From contig NW_006763147.1 in NCBI RefSeq assembly GCF_000264905.1, positions 192,843-253,908 of the forward strand: a stretch of 61,066 nucleotides of DNA, given 5' to 3'. The DNA is from Stereum hirsutum FP-91666 SS1. Its lineage: Eukaryota; Basidiomycota; Agaricomycetes; Russulales; Stereaceae. Shown here in pieces: positions 51,595-61,066 of the stretch. The notes under the pieces were generated by a model. The model did not search any database. It saw nothing but the letters and a program-made list of their open reading frames with translations, and had not been told where the DNA came from. Made by a program: the position numbers and the translations under genes. Each line of letters begins with the position of its first letter. The stretch's first letter is position 1.

Positions 51595-54500
51595 TCAAAA
51601 TTGTCCTAATATCTCCGCATAGTTAAGCAACCCAAAGTCCACATCCATGAGATCGAAATTGTTGAGAAACTCAGCTGATTCTGATATTTCCTGGTCTAGT
51701 AAAGATTATACAAGGAAGGTTTGGTAAATAAGTAAAATTCAGGGTGTCAAAGATTACAAATAGAGAATATTCACCTGATGCTACTGGTGATAAGACTCCA
51801 AAAGCTTTGAGGACATTCTGATTAATTTTACTCCTATGTTCTTTAACAGTAGCTGGTGCATCACGAGAAATATTTCTCTCATGAGTGGGAGCTTGATATA
51901 TGAGCTTTGTAACCAGCTTGTTCCAATCATGTATATCTAAACGTAATGCCGGAAATTTCTGATGAATAAGCTTGATAGAGGATTGTATCAATGCCTGAAA
52001 TTCACAGAGTAGAAGACAATCATGGTTTTCTGCAAGTGTAGTTATATCCATTGGATTGCCTGACCTCCGGTAAAGTGATCTGAATCTGATATTATCTATC
52101 TCAGACATCTGTACAAAATCGATTAATCTAACAAAGACCAGAGCAATATTTCTCTTATGCATGAATAGCATCAGTTCAATATGCTGAGCTGATAATTTGG
52201 ACAGTGAAGCATGGAGTTCAGAAAGCAGGTGCTTCAACCATGTGTACTCTCCATAGATCTTATGATTATCAAGCTCACTGAATTCAGACATTGCCATAAT
52301 ATCAATATCCAAACATGCCTCTGAAAGCCCAATAGCTACTTTATTCTGCTCCATCGTTGATTTTACAATACAATGTAAGAATGCATAATAAGCCTGAAGG
52401 GCAGGTTTGTCCTTTGAATTGTAAAGGGTTGCACCAATTTTGGCTGCATTTCTAACTGAAGCTATGTTGTCAACTTGTACATTGTCAGGCTGCCTAATCT
52501 TCAAGAACCCAATCAATACCAGCAAGAATATTCCATGTGTTATTTCATGCTTCTTGACATTCTTTGCACTACTCACAATCTGAGAGTGCAGTATATGACA
52601 AAGGAACAGTATCAGAGTTTTCAGCCAACCTGGCGGATATAAGGAGTGCACATTCTTAGGTCGTTCTGATATAGTCCAGAATAATATTGCTACCACAGGA
52701 TCATCTCTAGGGGATTTCTGCAAAGAACACGACATGCGTGCTATGGCAGTAAGAAATGGTGAATCCCATAAAACTGCAGAGCACCTATGTCCTGTGGTCA
52801 AAATAGAGTAATGCTCAGCTGATGTGACCAAAAGCATCATAAGGTCTACACGATCCTGTTTAGAGTATCTATATACTGGAGATACAAGTATTATAAGCAT
52901 GATACACATTGCTAAAGTAGGTTGTTTTAGTTGTAATTACTTACCTTCATCATAACCTGCAAGGAATCTGGCAGCCGTCATGTTGCTTCTGATGCTGGCT
53001 TCAGATGATAGCATATATGTAATGGAGCAGATCTCAGGTGCGGTGGAATCCCATTGAAACATATTGCTCTCCGATGGATAATTGATGAGAATCGAAGGGA
53101 GAGCTAATATAGCTTCATCAAGAATCTCATCCTCATGTGTCTGCTTGAGCACAGCATGAAATGCATTGACCTCATGCTCTACTAGTCTGTCATCAAGTTT
53201 TATCTCATTGTGTGCAGGTGATAGTGCAATCATGGTTTGAGCATCTGATCTCCCAGTATTTGACACCGAAGCCATCTCTTGGCCAAGTATTCCATCAGTT
53301 CTGCTTGACTCTAATTTCAAGGAAGGAATCCAAAAGCCCACAAATGCTTTCATCCATGACACTACTACAACACAAAGCTTATGTCCATAATATTTGACAA
53401 TATGTATCATTTGAGATATAGCGGATGCAGCATGTTGTCTGATCAAAGACATGATTTGAGGGACCAAAGACCGTAGAGATTGTTTCATGAAGGGGGTGAT
53501 CCTGAGACACCAATATTTCAAATGCCTTCGCATGAAAGGTATAAATTCGTCTCTGCGAAGTATGAGCCGTGAAAGGGTAGATTGGAATGGTGATGTAGTC
53601 GGGTATAGACACCCATGCACAACAGTCCAGATCGTGTATGCACCGACAATGACAGCAAATATGGCAGACAATATGCCTGCGACCAATATCAGCGTGAAAG
53701 GCTTCGAGAGTGGGATGGAGCTCGAGATCAAGTTATCGAGCAAGCCCACGACAAAGAGAACCACGGGAAGCATCAACAGCTGCGGCAGTGTTTCAACTGC
53801 AGGACCAAGTAAGCGCTCGGCTTCGCCCCAGCGGCGGTATAAATCACCAAGCTTCTTATGAGCTTTAGTCTCAAGAGTACGCGCAATCATGCTAAGGTAG
53901 CCGCGGCTTGTAACCGCGAGGGCAGCAACAGAGATCTACGGTAAATAAGAAGAAAGGTGAGTCTACATAAGTACCACGGTCGAGAACGAAGTAAGCGCAC
54001 GCTGAGGATGAGGGCGATGGACCAGTAGAAGTTGAGTCGCACAGCGCTGGCCTCGGGCTCGAAGGTCTGAGGCTCGTCAATGGTCAACGCGGACAGATTG
54101 CCGTGACCAATAGAGAGAACAATGCTAGTAAGGTTCTGTAAGAGCTCGTTAGTACGATCACTGGGGTCTTGAGTGAGACCGTCAAGCGATTGAACAAAAA
54201 ATGTCGTGACAATAGCCGAGAACAGAGCAATCTGATTAGACGCAACGCAATCAGCCCACGACGAAGAGCGAAATGACTGTGCTACTCACGAATACCAACA
54301 ACGTATCGAGTGATCCGCGCCAGCGATCAACAACGGGCTGCACCGTGTTTTGGTGTGAGCGGAGAAGCGCCGACCACGCGGTCGCGCTCGTCGCTGGCTG
54401 AGTAGGTGCTGGTTGATATTTCGCGAACTCTACGATGTACTGCAGTCAAGAGTCGGACAGCAGTATCTATGCAGCTGCACGTACCGAGAGCGTTCTGCTT

Positions 54501-54868
54501 ATCGCGCATTTCACGAAGGACGTCAAGAATCTCCTGAGAGAGGGGGGCACCTGTGATGAGCGGTTGAGTCGTAAGGCGAACGATATCAGTGATCAAGTTG
54601 AGCGAACGTGTAGTGGTGAAGGGCGCACTTTTCGTATCGGCACCGGCAGTCTGTCCTTGCTTTCCAGCCATCAATTGCTCCATGACCTCTGTCTGATGCT
54701 TTATGGCTTTCGTCAAATCGACGAGTATCGCAGCACTACAGATGCGAATACAATCAGGGCCAACTCAGGCGGGCAAGTCGGTGATGAAGTGCAGAAAATC
54801 AGAGCTCACGGTGTATCGCCTACTGGGCCTTCCGGTTCAATGCTCGGAGATGCGTCAGGGTCGCTCAT
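51595..54868 (-). CDS. DUF6535 membrane protein, copy 2
   Basis: This is a paralogue of the plus-strand DUF6535 gene and aligns with it from the leader to the end. It starts MSDPDASPSIEPEGPVGDTP at 54868. Next come TKAIKHQTEVMEQLMAGKQG and LSQEILDVLREM, then the core with four membrane segments (LFSAIVTTFFVQSL, VRLNFYWSIALILS, LPVVLFVVGLLDNLISSS, LILVAGILSAIFAVIVGAYT). A long helical C-terminal domain follows, ending EFLNNFDLMDVDFGLLNYAE after an acceptor at ATATCAG. One exon is longer than in copy 1: the segment with LNLITDIVRLTTQPLITG is coding here, whereas copy 1 has an intron at that point. The 5' exons are GC-rich (about 65% in one line counted) and the last exon is AT-rich (about 28-42% in the lines counted). 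Function is unknown. Confidence 0.82.
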
Positions 54869-55250
54869 TGCTGGCTAGGACTGGTACGTGAGTGGGCTAC
54901 GAAGTAGGAACTGTGGTTCAGTGGTGAGGGAGAGGAAGAGACAGGGAAAGACGAAGTCAGCGGCCTCTTGGCCTCGGCATGGCCTGGGAGTATCGATGAC
55001 CTGCGTCGCCTCGCGGTATGCCATGCCGCAGATGCTCCAAAACCCGAGGAACGTTGTTCATACCCGTGATAATGCATCGAAGAGGCACGTGACGCTATAA
55101 TTCACACATTTCAGACACTACAGACAAGATTGCAGCGTGCAGAAGGAGAATATCAGACAGCATTCAAGGAGAAGTCGGGCGGGAAACACACAGCAATAAA
55201 ACAACAAGCGGCAATAATCACAGAAGTGAAACATTCATCGCACCTCACAC

Positions 55251-56950
55251 TCACATCCCCAATATCGCCTTCACCCACTCCTTATCTCCCTTGACCCTCT
55301 CCGCAAAATAATCTCCCAGCACGTCTCTCAGCCGTCTATCAAGCTCCCTGTCCTCCTCACTCCTATCCTCCAACCCAATCATCATCCTATCCATGCTCGC
55401 GCCTCCCTCTTCCTCGAGTCCACACATCATCCTCAGCGCCCTCAAAACCTCCTCCCTTAACCCCTCGCTCCCGATCATATCCCTGATCCTTCCCGTGCCC
55501 TTCGCCGCGGTCAGCTCGTTGCCTATGACCTTCGCGCCGTTTTTTCCTAGTAGCCCTTGCCGTACGGCTTCTTTTCCGACGGCAATGAGGCCCATGACGG
55601 CGCCTTCGCGGGTGCCTTTGGCTTTGTTTACGCCAACGAGTCCGACTAGGAGGGTCTTCATGATACGAGGTGAGAGGTCGGGATAGGACAAAGAGTGTTG
55701 GGTCAGGAGGTGGGAAAGGGTCTGGGACGCGTGGGTGCGAATTGGGTTTGGTTTATTCAATGGTGTTGGTAGCGGTAGCGACGAGTAGAGGAGACTGGAC
55801 AGAATAGGAGGGAGCAGTTGGTGAAGCTGTAGATTTGGCACCGTCAGTTTCGTGGACTCGACCAAAGAGTAACTCTTGATAGACGCACGTAAGGCTCGAC
55901 GAATAAAGTCTGATTGTCCAAGAGAGCTGCTATAACCTGGAGGTACACCTCGAGCACCCTTCCGGTTTCATCACCCTCTCCGCTATCCGGACCCTCCTTC
56001 AATATCGCTATTACACCCTCTGCAACCCATCGAACAAGGTATGGCAGTAACGGCTGCAGCCCCGCATCGTGCCTCAAACTTGCAAGCGCCGCCGTCCGTT
56101 TCGTCTGATCGGCCGTGGTGGAAGACGGTGATAGTAGCGATGAAGTGAGCCGAGCGTGATAAAGCTGCAACTCCCTCGAAAGAACTTGTTTGACGAGCTG
56201 CTGCTGCTGTTGTTGTGAGTGTTGTGATGCCGCCAGCCGTCTCGCTCCTGGCGACGTAGGCGTCGACTGCCCCATCCCCGCCACAAGTCCGTTGACTCCG
56301 TTCTTCTGTGTACCTGCTCCCGGCTCGTCCTTTGGAATAGCCGGTGGATTCTCTGGAATGAGCGGCTGCACACCCTCTACCGCTAACCAATGCGCCGTCC
56401 ACCTCACCCCGTTGTTACCGGTCGATAGCCTCTCTTCCTTCAACACCCTATCAAAATCGATCTCCTCGTCCTCAAGGAAATATACGGAGCCCGCGGCAGG
56501 GAGAGTGGGAAAGGGAAGCGCACGGCGGAAGGAGGGTGGGTTGTGTGGCGTGTGGCCATAGAGGGGTTCAATGTTCAGGACGCGTAGGGCTTGGTCGATA
56601 TCATTGGTAGTCAAACTTGTTCGGCGTGCATGCCGCATAAATCGAGCAGCTTCCTGACCAAACCGAATGTATGAAATTTCGGGACAGGAGACAAAGGGTA
56701 TATCAGAGAATCCACGCACCTCAATGACTTGGTGCAGCCGATACTCCACGTCGCTCGCGAGGTTAGAAGCAACACTCTCAGATAGATTTGTGATCCCCAG
56801 CGACTCTGCAACGTCCTTATGATCGACGCAGATGTCAGTAAACACGTGTAAGCAAGCAAAGGTTTGTTACAGACGCACTTTGACGGATTCAGCCTTGTAC
56901 AGGCCTGCAGACTGAGAAGGGCCTGCTTTCAATGATTTACCCTTATTCAT
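55251..56950 (-). CDS. TAF6: Transcription initiation factor TFIID subunit 6
   Basis: TAF6 is a core TFIID (and in some fungi SAGA) subunit that pairs with TAF9 through a histone fold. Four exons give about 540 residues. The ATG at 56950 opens MNKGKSLKAGPSQSAGLYKA. After splicing, ESVKDVAESLGI continues into the histone fold (SNLASDVEYRLHQVIEEAAR, FMRHARRTSLTTNDIDQALR, VLNIEPLYGH). A linker follows, with YFLEDEEIDFDRVLKEERLS and WLAVEGVQPLIPENPP. Then comes the C-terminal HEAT-repeat domain (LVKQVLSRELQLYHARLTSS, LDNQTLFVEPYLHQLLPPIL, RTHASQTLSHLLTQHS). A glutamine run (SQQQQQQ) sits just before the HEAT region. The end KEWVKAILGM is followed by TGA at 55251-55253. Length and domain order are normal. 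Confidence 0.95.
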
Positions 56951-58170
56951 GGTGTCCTACGCTGGAGAATCTCGCGTTAAACCCTATCTGATTTTGTAGA
57001 TATCTGGAACAGTTCGATGAAGGACGCGAAATTCGCCACTAGCGCTGAGGAGGGATTCGCGTGATGCTTGGAGGAGGATGTCGTCGGAAATGTAAAAAAA
57101 TATGAGCCCTCAAATGTTTCACAGACCAGGGGCAATTAAAGATGGTTGACCTCGCGAGGAGTGTGGAGATGAGGAGAAGGAGATGGTGGTTCAGTGCAAG
57201 TGGGTAGACGCGTGTGTGGCACCGTGTCAAGTGAAACCGTGAGAATGTCATACCTGATTGGAACCTTTGGTTTGTCTGCTTTTTTCTCGGGTTGCTGCTG
57301 TTTCCTATCCTACCAGCATTGTCTTCTGTCCGTCTTGTCTGAGCACGCCCTGTCATGCTTGAATCGAGAACTGGTAGCCACGCAAGCTATGGTCATGGCT
57401 TTCTCCTCCATTTTTCATTTGCTGTCGGGCGACACCTGAACACCGATCGTGTCGACATGATTTTTCTTTCTATAGCTGCTTTGGCCACTGGGAGCTTGTT
57501 GATAATGTACCTTCGTGAAGCTGAGATGAACTGCTGAGTAGATGATACTCTTCACCCCTCAAGTTGTTGCGCTGAGGTTCAGTGCTATGCATGTAGTAGC
57601 ACCGCTATGTGGCGCGATCGCTTTGCCCCTAGATTTATTGGCCAACGTTCTTTGTCCCTGCATACTAAGGCCGCCTAGTACTGTATCGGTCCCTTTGGAT
57701 CGGTGTGTAGGACCGAGCATGCATTCAGCGGTGTGACGCTTTTGTACAACTACTTGGTCCTGCTCGCTGAATAGTCTAGTCTTGTACTTGTGCTCCGATC
57801 CACGTATACCTTGAGTCTTGTTGATACGACTTCTTCTGATGGCATGATTGCCAGGAACGCTCCTCGGAGCACAATTTTCTCCGTCTATCCTCAAAAACGC
57901 TGCACTAACTCCTCCATCAACAGCCTTCAATCAACGACGTCATTGGCCAGCATTGGCCGCTAGCCTGATCTCGGTATCGTTTTGAACCTCGTTTTCATCA
58001 CAGGACTTATTTCACATGTTCTCCACTTTCAGAATACATAATGCTGTCCATGTCTACGTTGCCGTTGGGAACGAACTCAGCATATAAAGCGATCATGCTG
58101 CCACACACACCACTGCCTCCTTCCAACAATTCCACCTCCCATTAAATATCGCATCGGGCGCCTATTGACT
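56951..58170. promoter_or_regulatory. Divergent intergenic region between TAF6 and DUF6593 gene A
   Basis: The 1.2 kb between two divergent starts holds no protein that I recognise. A minus-strand open frame of 123 codons at 57559-57930 has no family resemblance and is probably chance. A TATA box for the right-hand gene lies at 58083. Confidence 0.45.
58083..58088 (+). promoter_or_regulatory. TATA box of DUF6593 gene A
   Basis: TATAAA lies 88 bp before the ATG at 58171. Confidence 0.55.
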
Positions 58171-58896
58171 ATGGAACTCCACATCAATGAATCCAAAAAG
58201 AATCCTGGCGCTCTCCTATTCGACCCTCTCACCAAAGAATCCCTCTACCGCATCACAAACTCTCACAAACATACCCTCGTAACACGACCTAACCCAACCG
58301 GAGGAACAGAAGAAGAGAAGGTGGCAGATATCGAGTGGTCCATCTTGGGGACGACGCAGTTGACCTCGAGTATTGTGGGCGACGGTAAGCCTGCACCAGC
58401 AAAAACGATCATCGAAAGCAAGAGATTGGGCAGGTACGTATGTTGCTCTGCAAGGAACGATATTCTCTGTTCCGACAGCTGGATGGCGTTGTTCATGCAA
58501 AGGTTGTAGACATTATATTTTCTCAGGTCCTGATGGACGATCGTACCGCTGGAAGGAGAAGACTTCTGGCGGATACAAAGTAAGTCTCTGTCTCACATCC
58601 AGCTCAGCCCGCATACTCATGAGCCTCCCTCCACCTTTGCTTCACACCTCACCCAACAGCTCACGACGAATGACGACGCCAAAAACCTCATCGCAGAATA
58701 CAAAGAAAAGAAGCAAACCTTATTCTGCTCGATGAAACGTCCCGCTCAGCTAGTAATCATGCCTTCTGGCACGTATATGATGGACATGGTGGTGCTAACG
58801 TTCGCGTATGTGGATAGAAGGAACACGAGAGGGAAAGAAATGGGGGAGGGAATCGGCGTCCTGGGAGAAGTGGTCGGGGCGGTTGTTGGCGCTTGA
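58171..58896 (+). CDS. DUF6593 protein, tandem copy A
   Basis: Three exons (58171-58433, 58510-58579, 58660-58896) encode 189 residues. DUF6593 is a small domain of unknown function found mainly in Agaricomycetes, probably with a tubby/LURP-like barrel fold. The protein begins MELHINESKKNPGALLFDPL. The pattern LTKESLYRITN, then EEKVADIEWSILG, then HYIFSGPDGRSYRWKEK is the family core. After the core come AEYKEKKQTLFCSMKRPAQL and MPSGTYMMDMVVLTFAYVDR, ending in a hydrophobic tail (GEVVGAVVGA). The second exon is exactly 70 nt, as in copy B, and both introns fall at the same phases, so the two genes arose by tandem duplication. No function can be assigned from sequence. Confidence 0.85.
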
Positions 58897-59373
58897 TTTT
58901 GCAAGGTGCCGAGTTTTGGTCGTCTGTCCGCGTCCTGGGCTGTATATTCGTACGGTCTTTATTCACTATCTTTATACCCTATGCCGTCGACACTCTATTC
59001 AAGGGAATTTAAATGCTATGGGTGGAGGGAACGGTACTGGAGATGGCCGTACGTAACGTGAACGAGCCATATCGGCGAAGACTGGCCACTGAGCGAGTCT
59101 GACCTAGTTCTGAACAGCTGTCACGAAAACAAGGGTTTCATCGCATGCATGATCATTCCGTGGCAATGTATTGTCGTACTGCCTCAATTCAAGAAAAGGA
59201 AGTCAAAAGCTAAGTCACCACGACTGCACTGACATCACAGAGTCTAAGTCTGCGACCATTGACATAGCATGGTGCATCGGCATCATTATTTGGTGTCTCC
59301 TCAGGGCGTTGAATTGAGCTGCCAGGAGTGGAGGCTGAGCCTCGTTCGGCGCTTGGCTGTGTTGTGCAAATGC

Positions 59374-59381
59374 ATATATAC
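59374..59381 (+). promoter_or_regulatory. TATA box of DUF6593 gene B
   Basis: ATATATAC lies about 55-60 bp upstream of the ATG at 59436. Confidence 0.5.
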
Positions 59382-59435
59382 CCCTGTTCGACCGCGCTCC
59401 AGTCGCACTACATACCACACCCATCCTAATTGAAG

Positions 59436-60140
59436 ATGGAACTTGACCTCGAAGAAGTTCCCCACAGCAGAGACGTCACTCTCGTCGACGCTCAAACCAA
59501 ACGTCCCCTCTATCGCATCACGGAGTTCCAACTTGTCATGTTCAAGAATAAACCCATGATCGTTTCGAGGTTGAGCGAGGTAGCAGAGAAAGAAGAGGAC
59601 CTAGCAGAAATTAAGAGAGGGTGGTTCGGCGAGTATGTAACCTTGGAATCAGATGGGGTGAGGTTGAAGGCGAACAAGTTCTTTTCTGTTGGAGCGTTTC
59701 AAGGGTGAGCACTCCATTTGTGGATCTCGTCTTCCGGCCACACGAGACGAAACCTCACTCACGATTTGTGCCTCTGACAGACATTACTCGTTCACGGGAC
59801 CGGATGGGCGAACTCGCTACCGATGGGAGCTCGGAGTACAAGGCTCGAAGGTAAATGCAAGATACCAATTCTCTTCTGGCCGCCGTACCTCTTCCACTCT
59901 GCTGACGATTGGTCTGGATCCCTCTAGCTTACAACAGACGACCAAGCCCGAACGCTCGTAGCCCAATACACAGAAGAACGGAGAAATCTTCTAGGCCTCG
60001 GAGTAGTCAAGGCACCACCTCGACTTGTTGTGATGCAAGCAGGCATGGATATGGTGGATATGGTCGTGATAACGTTAGCGTATATTGAAAAGAAAAGAGA
60101 GGAGGTGAAGATCGCCACGATGGCAGCAGTAGCATCTTAG
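59436..60140 (+). CDS. DUF6593 protein, tandem copy B
   Basis: Three exons (59436-59704, 59781-59850, 59928-60140) encode 183 residues. It starts MELDLEEVPHSRDVTLVDAQ and follows the same pattern as copy A: TKRPLYRITEFQL, EDLAEIKRGWFGEYVTLESD, HYSFTGPDGRTRYRWELG, VAQYTEERRNLLGLGVVKAP and MQAGMDMVDMVVITLAYIEK. It lies 540 bp downstream of copy A on the same strand, with its own TATA box, so the two are separate transcription units. Copy B lacks the hydrophobic tail of A. The first exons have diverged far more than the GPDGR core. Function is unknown. Confidence 0.85.
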
Positions 60141-61066
60141 AAATTCCATTGTTTTTGCGCGTCGATGAGACATGGACCATCTCGGCTCGTTGGACATTCG
60201 TCACAATTTCATACGGTCACGTAATCCACAAAGTTGTAGCAACGACACTCCCTTTCACGGTCCAGAGATGTCAGCCGACAAGAGCTCGAGACGCTGAGTC
60301 CCAGGGCTGGTCATCATAAGCAACCTACTACCGCGTTTACGCAGGGTCGGGACGTACTATGTGGTGCGTGCTATCCCCTGGATCTTGCCTCGAAGTTTGC
60401 AGAACTACCCTATTACTAGTATCATGTGACTAGTATTACTAATAGGACTATTAATATGTCATATGCTTTGTCCCGCGCGGGACTGTCCATATGCCCGGGT
60501 CATGTCAGGCACAATATGCCATATCGCCCGACCCATCTTTACTTATGACATATCCTTGGCCTGCGTCATGGGCCAGCCTCCATGCGATATCTCATGTTCA
60601 CTCGCCGATCCGTTCCTAGATGGCATAACACATGGCATTATGATCTGTTGGCGATCTTCCATATCGCCTGAAGCGCCTACGATCACATATGAGACTTCCC
60701 CGTTGCTGTTTAGGGATCTTGCTCGCTCTTCTCCTTCGTCTATCTTCCCCATCGTCCTGCCCGTCCTGCACTGCACCTATGTTCGGTGTCCCTCTGGTGT
60801 GTCGGTAACGGGTCGGCTAAACCGTCCGCCCTCGACGGCGGTGTAAATGTCATGCTGTTTTTCAAATTATTGTTTGGCTTTTTGGTTGACCTGTTTGGGT
60901 TAGTCGTCTGCGTTGCTCCATCCATCTCGTCCGACGAGCTTTCTCTCTTCGCTCTCCCCTTTTTCCTTGAGGCCTCACATTCTCTTATCTGCCTGCCTCC
61001 ATGCCTCCCGAGCCTCCGCCCACTCCCCTCCAACCTCCCCTCCCGGCCACTCCCCTCAACCCACTG
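60141..61066. other. Distal intergenic stretch with an AT-rich palindrome
   Basis: There is no recognisable gene. At about 60409-60445, CCTATTA and TAATAGG form the ends of an imperfect hairpin with ACTAGTAT repeated twice inside. Just beyond it, near 60457, TGTCATATG begins a stretch full of ATGACATAT- and CATATCGCC-like words. This could be the edge of a retrotransposon LTR cut by the window end. An open frame at 60463-60846 has no family resemblance. Confidence 0.3.

Noticed and set aside
57559..57930. A 123-codon minus-strand open frame between TAF6 and DUF6593 gene A
   Set aside because: It has no family resemblance, no clear promoter and an unremarkable composition. A frame of this length can arise by chance.

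Overview
This window reads as nuclear DNA of a filamentous basidiomycete, most likely an Agaricomycete. The genes carry many short GT-AG introns, mostly 50-120 nt. Several proteins belong to families typical of that class: two DUF6535 membrane proteins, a tandem pair of DUF6593 proteins, an F-box protein, a Zn2Cys6 regulator and a BBC1/AIM3-like actin-patch protein. I see no bacterial operon, no CRISPR array, no rRNA gene and no convincing tRNA gene. All gene models were spliced by eye. Exon edges were kept only where the reading frame and the family alignment agreed.

Layout. 0.27-2.76 kb (-): ARP6, an actin-related subunit of the SWR1 chromatin remodeller. 3.57-5.22 kb (+): a TANGO2/NRDE-family protein. 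5.2-18.1 kb: no gene that I can name, although broken open frames occur on both strands. 18.14-20.34 kb (+): a Zn2Cys6 transcription factor with low-complexity tails. 20.3-27.0 kb: no nameable gene, with microsatellites and one possible decayed gene. 27.0-31.4 kb (-): a karyopherin of the importin-7/8 (Nmd5/Sxm1) class. 32.5-33.8 kb (+): an uncharacterised acidic protein. 34.3-35.8 kb (-): an F-box protein. 36.2-39.4 kb (+): DUF6535 copy 1. 41.4-44.9 kb (+): a secreted S28 serine peptidase. 45.3-51.2 kb (-): a BBC1/AIM3-like protein. 51.6-54.9 kb (-): DUF6535 copy 2. 55.25-56.95 kb (-): TAF6, a TFIID subunit. 58.2-60.1 kb (+): two tandem DUF6593 genes. The last 0.9 kb holds an AT-rich imperfect palindrome and no gene.

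The genes do not form one pathway. They are a mixture of conserved housekeeping functions (chromatin remodelling, basal transcription, nuclear import, actin patches, Golgi or mitochondrial homeostasis) and lineage-specific families. The most unusual structure is the pair of DUF6535 paralogues. They lie in opposite orientation, face each other across about 12 kb, and differ in intron layout. Copy 2 also changes sharply in base composition within a single gene.
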